The position numbers were made by a program, and so were the translations under genes. This document shows, in pieces, positions 1 to 5,219 of a stretch of 5,219 nucleotides of DNA (positions within the stretch are counted from its first letter, which is position 1; the number at the start of each line of letters is the position of its first letter). This DNA is from an uncultured Eisenbergiella sp. Its GTDB lineage: Bacteria; Bacillota; Clostridia; Lachnospirales; Lachnospiraceae. The notes under the pieces are model-generated. The model was not told where the DNA came from, did no database searches, and saw only the letters and a program-made list of their open reading frames with translations. The stretch lies in assembly GCA_948960675.1 (NCBI GenBank), contig CARDPF010000043.1:9758-14976 (forward strand). Reading direction: 5' to 3'.

Positions 1-463
1 TGAGTGGGGATTTTTCTTGCTTTGGCACAATGACATCACCAACACCAAAATCAATGCCAAACGGTGTGCGCGTATTTTTAATACGAGCAACCATTGATAC
101 TCCGATGCCTGCATACTTCTTCGCAACGGCAATAGGCGCATCATCTTTTATCTCAAAGGTCACAAAATCATTCCCCGTCTGAACCGCAATAATCTCTTCA
201 AGAACACCCTTTAGCTGTTCAGGTGTATTGGGTATTTTCCGAAGCAAAAAATCCACATCAACCGTTACTCGGCTGTCAAAGTCAGTAAGAGAATAGATGA
301 ACAAACCGCCTTTCAACACAAGGTTCTCAGCATACTTTGACTTTTCCAAATGGCGTAGAAATTCTTCTTAACAGAAGAGTTGCAGACAAAGCTGATAGCT
401 TCTTCCACTTTCTTTTGCCTTGTTTTTGAGCTGTGTCAGCACGGACGCAGCCATATCAGCCAT
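1..463 (-). pseudogene. abiEii: AbiEii-type nucleotidyltransferase toxin, interrupted by an in-frame stop and cut by the window edge
   Basis: This is the toxin gene of a type IV (AbiE) toxin-antitoxin pair. The family consists of DUF1814 nucleotidyltransferases, and relatives have been shown to modify tRNA. The ATG at 463 is chosen because a strong GGAGGTG lies 7 nt upstream and because it overlaps the end of abiEi. Codons run in one frame to the left window edge, except for a TAA at codon 32 (370..368) that falls between LCLQLFC and EEFLRHLEKS. Downstream the frame stays open for about 120 codons. It keeps the family landmarks: LKGG at residues 50-53, the catalytic-type DVDF at 69-72, and further on IDFGVGDVIVP. 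A CAA-to-TAA change would explain the stop, since family members usually have Gln or Glu near here (inference). No start codon lies soon after the stop, so only a 31-residue stub is expected unless readthrough occurs. The C-terminal part lies outside the window. Confidence 0.85.
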
Positions 464-1061
464 TAAGTAGCACCTCCATTACATTCATAACCTTTGTATA
501 AAGCTTCATTTTCTTTGCGTATTTAGACAAATTTGCAAGGTTCTTTTTTTCATCAGCAGCATAGGCATTGACAGCCTTATTAAAAATTTCGTTGTCAAGT
601 TTTGTGCGGTACTTAAAACAATCGCATATTGTTCGCTCACGGTCATACACAGGCAATATTACACCGTTAAAATTGCTTGTGGCCTTTCCTATATCTAAAA
701 ATTCCTTTTGAATATAGTAAGCTTTCATCGGAAATTCTTCAATGTTCTTTACGGTACGGGATGCTGTTCTTGGCACAGCAATCGACCATTCACGAGGAGA
801 AAAATCACTATATCCGTAGTGAAACAAAGCGGACTCCACACAAATAACCCCTTGCGGAAGAAGTTCCCGTATGAGTTGTTCTTCTGTAATACTTTTACTT
901 TGGGGGAGTTGATAAAATCCTCTGCGAATTCTTTCAATGACTCCTTCTTTACAAAAAGCCGCTACCTCGTATTTATTTATTCCGTTAGCTGCAAAGTCTG
1001 AAGTTTTTGCAATTCCGCCGTTATTTTCAATTACCGTTTTTAAAATTTCCTTTTTACCCAA
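456..1061 (-). CDS. abiEi: AbiEi-family antitoxin and transcriptional repressor of a type IV toxin-antitoxin system
   Basis: The product (201 residues with the chosen start) matches the AbiEi family. An N-terminal winged-helix region at about residues 3-52 ends in a beta-wing reading GVIERIRRGFYQL. A C-terminal domain contains LPVYDRERTICDCFKYR and a helical, lysine-rich tail. In characterised systems AbiEi represses its own promoter through the N-terminal domain, and the C-terminal domain is needed to neutralise AbiEii. There is no ATG start. I prefer TTG at 1061, which gives the usual family length and beginning (GKKEILKTVIENNGG). The longer frame from TTG at 1106 would start inside the promoter, upstream of any transcript start. 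GTG at 1082 is an alternative. Ribosome binding is weak (GGAAAG about 11 nt upstream). The last codons overlap abiEii by 8 nt, implying translational coupling. The gene looks intact although its toxin partner is broken. Confidence 0.88.
   Translation of the reverse strand: MGKKEILKTVIENNGGIAKTSDFAANGINKYEVAAFCKEGVIERIRRGFYQLPQSKSITEEQLIRELLPQGVICVESALFHYGYSDFSPREWSIAVPRTASRTVKNIEEFPMKAYYIQKEFLDIGKATSNFNGVILPVYDRERTICDCFKYRTKLDNEIFNKAVNAYAADEKKNLANLSKYAKKMKLYTKVMNVMEVLLNG
471..477 (-). promoter_or_regulatory. Strong ribosome binding site of abiEii, inside the 3' end of abiEi
   Basis: The minus strand reads GGAGGTG here, 7 nt before the ATG at 463. It decides the abiEii start and lies within the coding sequence of abiEi, so the toxin is translated from the same message just before the antitoxin stop codon. 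Confidence 0.8.
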
Positions 1062-1092
1062 GCAGACACCAACTTTCCGCACACAAAAAATA

Positions 1093-1158
1093 AATAATGT
1101 ACGCAATTATTATACCATGCCGTTTTAAAAACAACAACAACTATATGTAGACATTATT
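1093..1158. promoter_or_regulatory. Candidate AbiEi operator: 8-bp inverted repeat flanking the abiE promoter
   Basis: AATAATGT at 1093-1100 and its exact reverse complement ACATTATT at 1151-1158 lie symmetrically on either side of the -35/-10 elements, with the centre near 1125. Known AbiEi repressors bind inverted repeats in their own promoter. The arms here are short and A+T-rich, so a chance match is possible. Confidence 0.4.
1109..1137 (-). promoter_or_regulatory. Promoter of the abiE operon (extended -10)
   Basis: On the minus strand, TTGTTG (1137..1132) is followed by a 17-nt spacer and a perfect TATAAT (1114..1109). TGG precedes the -10, forming an extended -10 element. Transcription would begin near 1102, about 40 nt before the preferred TTG start of abiEi. 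The site lies between two inverted 8-bp arms that could be an AbiEi operator. Confidence 0.72.
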
Positions 1159-1197
1159 CCAAATTTGTGCGTCAAAAGTAATTGGAATATCAATAAA

Positions 1198-1458
1198 GCT
1201 GCTCCCTGTCTGGTTCAAAGGAGATTTTTCCTGCCAGACACAGAACACCTCAAGCTGTTCGGGAAATACTGTGCTGAAAAACAGCCTCCGGGAACTGCCT
1301 TGCCTACTGCTGCTGGTCACATAGGCCAGTACCTCCCTTGCGCCAAATATGTTTGTCAGAACCCGGCGGGCTCCAGTGTAATAATCATTGATCTTTTCTT
1401 TGGAAAGAAGAAAATCACTTTCTAAGGACAGACGCCTCCCATGCTTTGCAGGGCGAGA
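1198..1458 (-). pseudogene. Internal fragment of a DDE-type IS transposase
   Basis: Translated on the minus strand from 1458, the frame is open for 105 codons to a TAG at 1143..1141. The first 87 or so codons look like the central part of an IS4-like DDE transposase found in Clostridia. They run through RPAKHGRRLSLESDF, YYTGARRVLTNIFGAREVLAYVT, SRRLFFSTVFPEQL and VCVWQEKSPLNQTGS. The family resemblance is from memory and could not be searched. In such proteins this block lies before the catalytic Glu region (typically WNIE..YYEQKTFW), which is absent. The N-terminal part with the first catalytic Asp is also missing. Resemblance stops near 1198, and the remaining 18 codons to the TAG look unrelated. 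There is no start codon context, so this is a dead remnant truncated at both ends. Confidence 0.65.
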
Positions 1459-1726
1459 TCCGTCACAGATTGCAAGACAATTGGAGGAAGAACAAATCCT
1501 TGTTCCATCCGCTTATTATGAAAGCATTGGCTGACCACACGCACAGAAAGTACCAGCTAATCCGTACCGTTGGGATCAGAAAACACTTGCCGGTATTCTT
1601 GAAAACAGACAGTATACCGGTTGTGCAGTGAATTTCAAAACCACCACCATCAGCTACAAGGTGCATAAAACCATTTACAGACCAACGGAGGAACATCAGA
1701 TTATTCCGAATATACAGGAGCCGATT
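1442..1726 (+). pseudogene. Internal fragment of a large serine recombinase with an in-frame stop
   Basis: The plus-strand frame through GAT at 1457 encodes FAGRDPSQIARQLEEEQ, a TGA at 1532, then PANPYRWDQKTLAGILENRQ, YTGCAVNFKT and, at the end, HQIIPNIQEPIF. This is the typical core of the 'Recombinase' domain (PF07508-type) of large serine recombinases of Tn4451/TnpX-like elements: a GPSQIA helix, an NPY.W..TL..IL.N..YTG segment, and the F-N-E-P-I block. The N-terminal catalytic resolvase domain with the active Ser and the C-terminal coiled-coil/zinc-ribbon part are both missing. The TGA could be a mutated CGA (Arg), which is inference. After 1726 similarity ends, and the frame stops at 1742. 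The remnant has no start codon or ribosome binding site and cannot make a working enzyme. It begins almost exactly where the opposite-strand transposase remnant begins. Confidence 0.78.
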
Positions 1727-1791
1727 TTTTGTTTTGCCCATTAACACTTGCAGCTATGGGCTTGGGAATATGAACGTGTGATTCTAAAGAT

Positions 1792-1836
1792 AAACGGAGT
1801 ATCATTAGACGCAAAAGCCTAACTGATACTCCGTTT
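1792..1836. terminator. Bidirectional hairpin terminator after the NERD-domain gene
   Basis: A perfect 13-bp stem (AAACGGAGTATCA at 1792-1804 with TGATACTCCGTTT at 1824-1836) is extended by TTAG/CTAA across a one-base bulge at 1823, leaving a 10-nt loop. On the plus strand it is followed by TTTTGCTTGTTT-like sequence, on the minus strand by TTTATCTTT. It starts 13 nt after the stop codon of the minus-strand gene ending at 1850, so it most likely terminates that transcript and blocks read-through in both directions. Confidence 0.8.
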
Positions 1837-1849
1837 TGCTTGTTTCGAA

Positions 1850-2710
1850 TTACTGCTCAACATTTTTTATATATCTGCATTTGGGATAGTTTGAACATCC
1901 CCAGAACTTTTTGCCTGCGTTTATCCCTTTCCCGGCTGTCCTTAATACGAGCTTTCCGCCACAGCGAGGACAGATCATTTGATTGTTTTGAGGATTTTCG
2001 TTTGTTACGCCAAAGGATTCCTTTTTCTTTTGCACTTCCTCAATGTGTGCTAATTTTTGAGCTTCATCAACCTGCGTAAGTGGTTGGAGTTTCGTATATA
2101 GCGAATCTATCTCATCGGCGGTTAATTTGTTTCCTGCTGACCGAGCATTATCATTTACAGCGGATAAAATCTCATACCTGTTTATTACATGGTACCGTCC
2201 GCTTGTCAATGTAATATCTTTCAATGTGCAACGGTCGCTGAAAACAATATAGGAATAAAATTGGTTCAAATCTTTTTCCAGATATTTACCCAGCCACTTC
2301 AAATGCACTTTGTTTTGGATGATTGGGTTAAAAAAACGTTCCTTTTGGGAGCGCCCCCGCCCTATCGGCAACGTCTGTGTCCAATACTGCTGGGTTTCTG
2401 TGCCGAAAATCCATCCGCTAAAGTTTTTTGATTCAAACACATAAATACCGGATTCATGAAGGAGGATCACATCAATCTCCGTAGTCTCCCCATTGTCTTT
2501 GGGTAGGTAACAGTTAAACAGATATTTTTTGTATCCTTCCAGCTTTTTAAGATACTTCCAGGTAAGATATTCTCCTTTTGTGCCTAAATCAAAAGATATT
2601 TTAAAAAAATTGTTATTTGTCTGTTTATAATAATCTGTTTTTTCATATCTCTTTTTCGGTATCCAATAAAAAATTACAATTAGTGTCAGCACTAATAACA
2701 CTGTATCCAT
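1850..2710 (-). CDS. NERD-domain (nuclease-related) protein with N-terminal membrane anchor and C-terminal topoisomerase-type zinc finger
   Basis: The ATG at 2710 (286 residues) is preferred because GGAG lies 8 nt upstream. The longer frame from 2764 would start inside a hairpin. Residues 3-17 form a hydrophobic segment (LLVLTLIVIFYWI), probably a membrane anchor followed by basic residues. Residues 42-137 match the NERD fold, a restriction-endonuclease-like domain: GTKGE (43-47), T-E-I-D with D80, then GIYVFESKNFSGWIFG containing E93-x-K95, and a later QNKVH motif (132-136). D80, E93 and K95 are the expected D...E-x-K metal-binding site. Residues around 210-235 are charged and probably helical. 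The tail holds CPRCGGKL and GCSNYPKC (C247, C250, C272, C278), a zf-C4_Topoisom finger likely to bind single-stranded or damaged DNA. The cellular role of NERD proteins is poorly known. It could be read from the ptb-buk message or from an unseen promoter. It is more A+T-rich than buk. Confidence 0.88.
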   Translation of the reverse strand: MDTVLLVLTLIVIFYWIPKKRYEKTDYYKQTNNNFFKISFDLGTKGEYLTWKYLKKLEGYKKYLFNCYLPKDNGETTEIDVILLHESGIYVFESKNFSGWIFGTETQQYWTQTLPIGRGRSQKERFFNPIIQNKVHLKWLGKYLEKDLNQFYSYIVFSDRCTLKDITLTSGRYHVINRYEILSAVNDNARSAGNKLTADEIDSLYTKLQPLTQVDEAQKLAHIEEVQKKKESFGVTNENPQNNQMICPRCGGKLVLRTAGKGINAGKKFWGCSNYPKCRYIKNVEQ

Positions 2711-2723
2711 TGGTTTGTCTCCA

Positions 2724-2775
2724 AACCGGCTTTCATGCGTCATTGCCAACGCGTTGTCACGCATGAAAGCCGGTT
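2724..2775. repeat. Perfect 17-bp inverted repeat (hairpin) between buk and the NERD gene
   Basis: AACCGGCTTTCATGCGT at 2724-2740 is exactly complementary to 2759-2775. The 18-nt loop itself contains the 10-bp palindrome CAACGCGTTG (2747-2756), two bases off the outer centre. On the minus strand the hairpin lies 28 nt after the buk stop. The GGAG ribosome binding site of the NERD gene starts one base past its foot. No run of T follows, so it is not a typical intrinsic terminator. It may be a dispersed palindromic repeat, an RNA-processing or stabilising hairpin at the 3' end of the ptb-buk message, or a control on translation of the downstream gene. Confidence 0.75.
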
Positions 2776-2803
2776 GCTATGCGCTTACGTGCTTATGAAT
2801 CCC

Positions 2804-3871
2804 TCAATATTCTTTCACTGCTTCCTCCTGATTCATGACACGCAACGCCCCCTGTGCCAGTGCCAGCAATTCGTCCTCGCCGGGATACACAGTAAACGGC
2901 GCGATCCAGCCCAGCTTTTCCTCCAGTTTTTGTCTGGTCAGCGGGGAATAGGCGATTCCGCCTGTCAGGATGATCCGGTCTACCTTGCCGTTTAACACGG
3001 CCGCCATTGCGCCCGCGTCCTTTGCCAGCTGATAATAAAACGCATCCAGCACTACCTGTGCCTTGTGGTCGCCTTCCTTGCACATCTTTTCCACATCACG
3101 GGCATCGTTGGTTCCCAGATAGGCGTTATAACCGCCGTTGCCGCAGATTTTCTTATAAATCTCTTTCTCGGTATATTTGCCGGAGAAGCACAGCTTGATC
3201 AGATCGCCCACCGGAACGGTCCCCGCGCGTTCGGGAGAGAACGCACCCTCGCCGTCGAGAATGTTGTTGACATCCACCACTTTGCCCTTTTGGTGCGCGC
3301 CCACCGAAACGCCGCCGCCCATATGAATCACGATCAGGTTTAAATCCTCATAGGCAACGCCCTGCTCCTTGGCATATCTGCGCGCCACGGCCTTTTGGTT
3401 GAGGGCATGGAAGATACTCCTTCTGGGCAGTTCCGGCATACCGGAAATACGCGCCACCTCCGTCAGTTCATCCACCACCACCGGATCCACGATATAGGAA
3501 GGAACACCGATCTCATCCCCGATCTCCCGGGCCAAAATGCCGCCCAAATTGGAAGCATGCTGTCCCTGTACACCCGCCTTCAAATCCGCCAGCAGCGCGT
3601 CGCTCACCGCATAAGTGCCGCCCGGTATCGGCTTGAGCAGGCCGCCCCTGCCGACAATCACGTCAAAGGTCTTGAGTTCGCAGTTTTTTTCCTGCAAAAA
3701 ACGGACAATGATATCCTTGCGGAAATCCTTCTGGTCAATAATGGACGCATATTTGGCAATCTCCTCCGTGGGATGCCGCAGCGTTTCCTCAAACAAAAGC
3801 GTCTCGTCCTCAAACACACCGATCTTGGTGGATGTGGAACCGGGATTGATAATTAAACTTTTCACCGCCAT
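2804..3871 (-). CDS. buk: Butyrate kinase
   Basis: The enzyme (355 residues, normal family length, EC 2.7.2.7) transfers the phosphate of butyryl phosphate to ADP, yielding butyrate and ATP in the cytoplasm. It belongs to the ASKHA acetate/butyrate kinase superfamily. Visible landmarks are the N-terminal phosphate-binding [13 protein letters not shown] (8-20), VGRGG (73-77), the [11 protein letters not shown] nucleotide loop (183-193), [15 protein letters not shown] (206-220), and LTGGIAYS (302-309) near the C terminus. The ATG at 3871 has an AGGAG site 9-10 nt upstream in the 15-nt gap after ptb, so the two genes form an operon. The nearest alternative is a branched-chain (isobutyrate) kinase paralogue with the same fold. 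Sequence alone cannot separate these substrates, but the ptb partner favours a butyrate or short branched-chain role. Nothing looks damaged. Confidence 0.96.
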   Translation of the reverse strand: MAVKSLIINPGSTSTKIGVFEDETLLFEETLRHPTEEIAKYASIIDQKDFRKDIIVRFLQEKNCELKTFDVIVGRGGLLKPIPGGTYAVSDALLADLKAGVQGQHASNLGGILAREIGDEIGVPSYIVDPVVVDELTEVARISGMPELPRRSIFHALNQKAVARRYAKEQGVAYEDLNLIVIHMGGGVSVGAHQKGKVVDVNNILDGEGAFSPERAGTVPVGDLIKLCFSGKYTEKEIYKKICGNGGYNAYLGTNDARDVEKMCKEGDHKAQVVLDAFYYQLAKDAGAMAAVLNGKVDRIILTGGIAYSPLTRQKLEEKLGWIAPFTVYPGEDELLALAQGALRVMNQEEAVKEY

Positions 3872-3886
3872 AACCGCATTCTCCTC

Positions 3887-4801
3887 TTATTTCTTCAAAC
3901 CTTCTGCCACCACTGCCGCAAGCGCAATGGAATTTACCTTCGTCCTGAAACTGTCGGAACGGCTCGTCAAAATGGCGGGAACCTTCGTGCCTGTCAAAAT
4001 ACAGCCGTTCTCCACCTTCGCAGTATGTACCAGCGTCTTATAAACCAGATTACCCGCATGGATATCGGGGAATAAAAGGATGTCCGCATCCCCCGCCACC
4101 TTTCTGCCGGACGCTCCCTTATGTGCCGCAGCCTCCGGGTCAATGGCAATATCCATGGAAAGGGGCCCGTCCACGATACATCCGGTAATCTTGCCTTCCT
4201 CGTTCATCTTCGTCAGTTCCGCGGCGTCCACCGTCGCGGGCATCTTGGGATTGACTACCTCCACGGCCGCCACAGGGGCCACCTTCGGGCATTCCAAACC
4301 GCACGCATGGGCCACTTCTACCGTATTCTCAATGATGTGAACCTTGTCCTCCAGTGTGGGATAGGTGATAAACGCCACATCCGTCAAAAACAGCAGCTGT
4401 TTGATCCCCTCCACCTCAAATACCGCCACATGGGAAAGCGGCCTGCCGGTACGCAGTCCCACTTCCTTGTCCAGTATGCTCTTTAAGAAGGACTTGGTAT
4501 CCATCAGTCCCTTCATGTACATGTCGGCTTCCCCGTCATGGGCCAGCTTCACCGCCGTCAGGGCCGCCTGCCAGTCATCCGGCTCATGGATGATCCGGTA
4601 TCCGGATAAATCCATCTGCAAACCCTCCGCAATTTTGCGGATCTTTTCCTCGTCACCGACCAGAATCGCGTCCGCAATCCCCTGCTTCTTGGCCTCCTGC
4701 ACCGCCTCCAAAACCGCGTCGTCCTGCGCCACGGCAACCGCCAGCGTTTTCTTGCTGCAGGCCTTTACCCTGGAAATAAGTTCGTCAAAGTTCGTAATCA
4801 T
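3887..4801 (-). CDS. ptb: Phosphate butyryltransferase
   Basis: This cytoplasmic enzyme (304 residues, EC 2.3.1.19) exchanges CoA of butyryl-CoA for phosphate, making the butyryl phosphate used by the downstream butyrate kinase. It belongs to the PTA/PTB family. Landmarks in order are ADMYMKGLMDT (92-102), TGRPLSHVAVFE (118-129), TDVAFITYP (140-148), AAVEVVNPKMPATVDAA (178-194), VDGPLSMDIA (210-219), HKGASGRKVAGDADILLFP (227-245), AGNLVYK (249-255), and the C-terminal LTSRSDSFRTK (278-288). The ATG at 4801 is chosen because GAGGTG lies 7 nt upstream. An in-frame ATG at 4816 overlaps that ribosome binding site and is unlikely. The gene is first in the operon, behind a good promoter and an 84-nt leader. 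The substrate may include isobutyryl- or valeryl-CoA, as in known family members. Length and motifs indicate a working enzyme. Confidence 0.96.
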   Translation of the reverse strand: MITNFDELISRVKACSKKTLAVAVAQDDAVLEAVQEAKKQGIADAILVGDEEKIRKIAEGLQMDLSGYRIIHEPDDWQAALTAVKLAHDGEADMYMKGLMDTKSFLKSILDKEVGLRTGRPLSHVAVFEVEGIKQLLFLTDVAFITYPTLEDKVHIIENTVEVAHACGLECPKVAPVAAVEVVNPKMPATVDAAELTKMNEEGKITGCIVDGPLSMDIAIDPEAAAHKGASGRKVAGDADILLFPDIHAGNLVYKTLVHTAKVENGCILTGTKVPAILTSRSDSFRTKVNSIALAAVVAEGLKK

Positions 4802-4820
4802 CGTCTTACACCTCATCCCG

Positions 4821-4847
4821 TTATTTTGTAAAATGTCCGGCCTCCAT
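4821..4847 (-). CDS. Possible 8-residue leader ORF upstream of ptb
   Basis: Within the ptb leader, ATG at 4847 opens a frame MEAGHFTK ending in TAA at 4821. A GAGGAG site (4858..4853) sits 5 nt upstream of it. The stop lies 19 nt before the ptb ATG. The reading is very short and shows no run of regulatory codons, so it may be chance. If translated, it would sit where it could influence ptb initiation. Confidence 0.25.
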   Translation of the reverse strand: MEAGHFTK

Positions 4848-4891
4848 AGCCACTCCTCTACACGGCTCTGAAAGGCCTTTTATTCAATAAA

Positions 4892-4920
4892 ATCATATCA
4901 CTTTGCCATGCACCGGTCAA
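4892..4920 (-). promoter_or_regulatory. Promoter of the ptb-buk operon
   Basis: The minus strand reads TTGACC (4920..4915), a 17-nt spacer, and TATGAT (4897..4892), with TGA directly before the -10 giving an extended -10 element. Transcription should start near 4885, leaving a leader of about 84 nt before ptb. A perfect 10-bp palindrome, AAAGGCCTTT (4871-4880), lies just inside the leader and could be an operator, but no regulator can be named. Confidence 0.75.
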
Positions 4921-4955
4921 GAGCGCATTCCGGACTGGCACGGAAATCAATTTTG

Positions 4956-5219
4956 CGGGAGGGGCAGGGACGGCTTTGCGGCTGCCTGCGGGGGCGCATA
5001 GCCATTACAGGCTGCTGGCTTGCGGGCGGCAGAATTCCCCAAAAAGCAGGCTGTCCCTGCAACAGGGCGCAAAACCGTACAAACGCAGTGCGTTTTTTGT
5101 GCCCTGTTGCGTTTAGGGACGGCCTGCTTTTTGGCGGTATTTCCCGCCCGCAAGCCTTGCAAGTCTGTAATGGCTATGCGCCCCCGCAGGCAGCCGCAAA
5201 GCCGTCCCTGCCCCTCCCG
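4956..5219. repeat. Long near-palindromic element, MITE-like, with perfect 54-bp inverted repeats
   Basis: Bases 4956-5009 are the exact reverse complement of 5166-5219, which is the last base of the window, so the repeat may continue outside. Further paired blocks lie inside: GGCTTGCGGGCGG (5017-5029 with 5144-5156), a 20-bp block with one G-T mismatch (5039-5058 with 5115-5134), and a 16-bp block with one G-T mismatch (5059-5074 with 5095-5110) around a 20-nt loop. Most of the element can therefore fold into one long hairpin on either strand. It is G+C-rich and has no credible coding frame. It ends 36 nt upstream of the ptb -35 box. A transposase-dependent MITE or another dispersed repeat is likelier than a terminator, since no T-run follows on the minus strand. 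Target-site duplications cannot be judged because the right end is cut. Confidence 0.8.

Noticed and set aside
1165..1425. 86-residue plus-strand frame in the abiE upstream region
   Set aside because: The opposite strand encodes a recognisable transposase fragment here, so this frame is its shadow.
1463..1747. 94-residue minus-strand frame
   Set aside because: It is antisense to the serine recombinase remnant and has no credible protein features.
2711..2764. Longer N terminus for the NERD protein starting at 2764
   Set aside because: Those codons lie in the hairpin; the ATG at 2710 has a properly spaced GGAG and is followed at once by the membrane anchor.
3395..4043. Overlapping plus-strand reading frames of 142-153 residues opposite buk and ptb
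   Set aside because: They are antisense to strongly recognised buk and ptb sequence, show no known motifs and lack ribosome binding sites; long antisense frames are common in G+C-rich genes.
4365..4871. 168-residue plus-strand frame opposite ptb
   Set aside because: It is rich in Ser/Ala as expected of an antisense frame and runs over the ptb promoter leader; no family resemblance.
4802..4885. Riboswitch in the ptb leader
   Set aside because: Only short weak stems are visible and no known aptamer pattern is recognisable in 84 nt.
4947..5162. 71-residue minus-strand frame in the right-end palindrome
   Set aside because: It lies inside an inverted-repeat element and its translation has no family resemblance or ribosome binding site.
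4956..5219. Intrinsic terminator or CRISPR interpretation of the large inverted repeat
   Set aside because: No T-run follows the stem on the minus strand, it is far too long for a terminator, and there are no regularly spaced direct repeats.

Overview
The window reads as an accessory-flanked metabolic locus from a butyrate-forming member of the Clostridia (Firmicutes), probably a gut Lachnospiraceae-type organism. This rests on an adjacent ptb-buk pair, on strong GGAGG-type ribosome binding sites, and on remnants of a serine recombinase and a DDE transposase of kinds common in gut Clostridia. No species call is possible from the sequence alone. All intact genes read on the minus strand.

Right half (about 2800-5219): a G+C-rich two-gene operon, ptb (phosphate butyryltransferase) followed 15 nt later by buk (butyrate kinase). 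Together they convert butyryl-CoA (or a related acyl-CoA) through the acyl phosphate to the free acid, with ATP gain. The operon has a clear sigma-70 type promoter (TTGACC-17 nt-TATGAT, extended -10), a leader of about 84 nt holding a possible 8-residue leader ORF, and good ribosome binding sites. Immediately upstream of the promoter, and running off the right edge, lies a non-coding near-palindrome of at least 264 bp with a perfect 54-bp inverted repeat at its ends, resembling a MITE.

Middle (about 1790-2775): a gene for a membrane-anchored NERD-domain (nuclease-related) protein with a C-terminal topoisomerase-type zinc finger. Its ribosome binding site sits at the base of a perfect 17-bp-stem hairpin that separates it from buk. 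A long bidirectional hairpin terminator follows its stop codon. The base composition becomes visibly more A+T-rich from here leftwards.

Left half (1-1740): a type IV AbiE toxin-antitoxin operon whose antitoxin gene (abiEi) looks intact. The toxin gene (abiEii) overlaps it by 8 nt, carries an in-frame TAA at codon 32 and is cut by the window edge. The operon has its own extended -10 promoter flanked by an 8-bp inverted repeat that could be the AbiEi operator. Behind the promoter is a mobile-element graveyard: an internal fragment of a DDE transposase (minus strand) abuts head-to-head an internal fragment of a large serine recombinase (plus strand, with an in-frame stop).

I read the left 2.8 kb as an acquired, decaying accessory segment next to a functional housekeeping/energy operon. 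I did not find a clearly new system. The least explained elements are the giant palindrome at the right end, the hairpin at the NERD gene's ribosome binding site, and the ptb leader.
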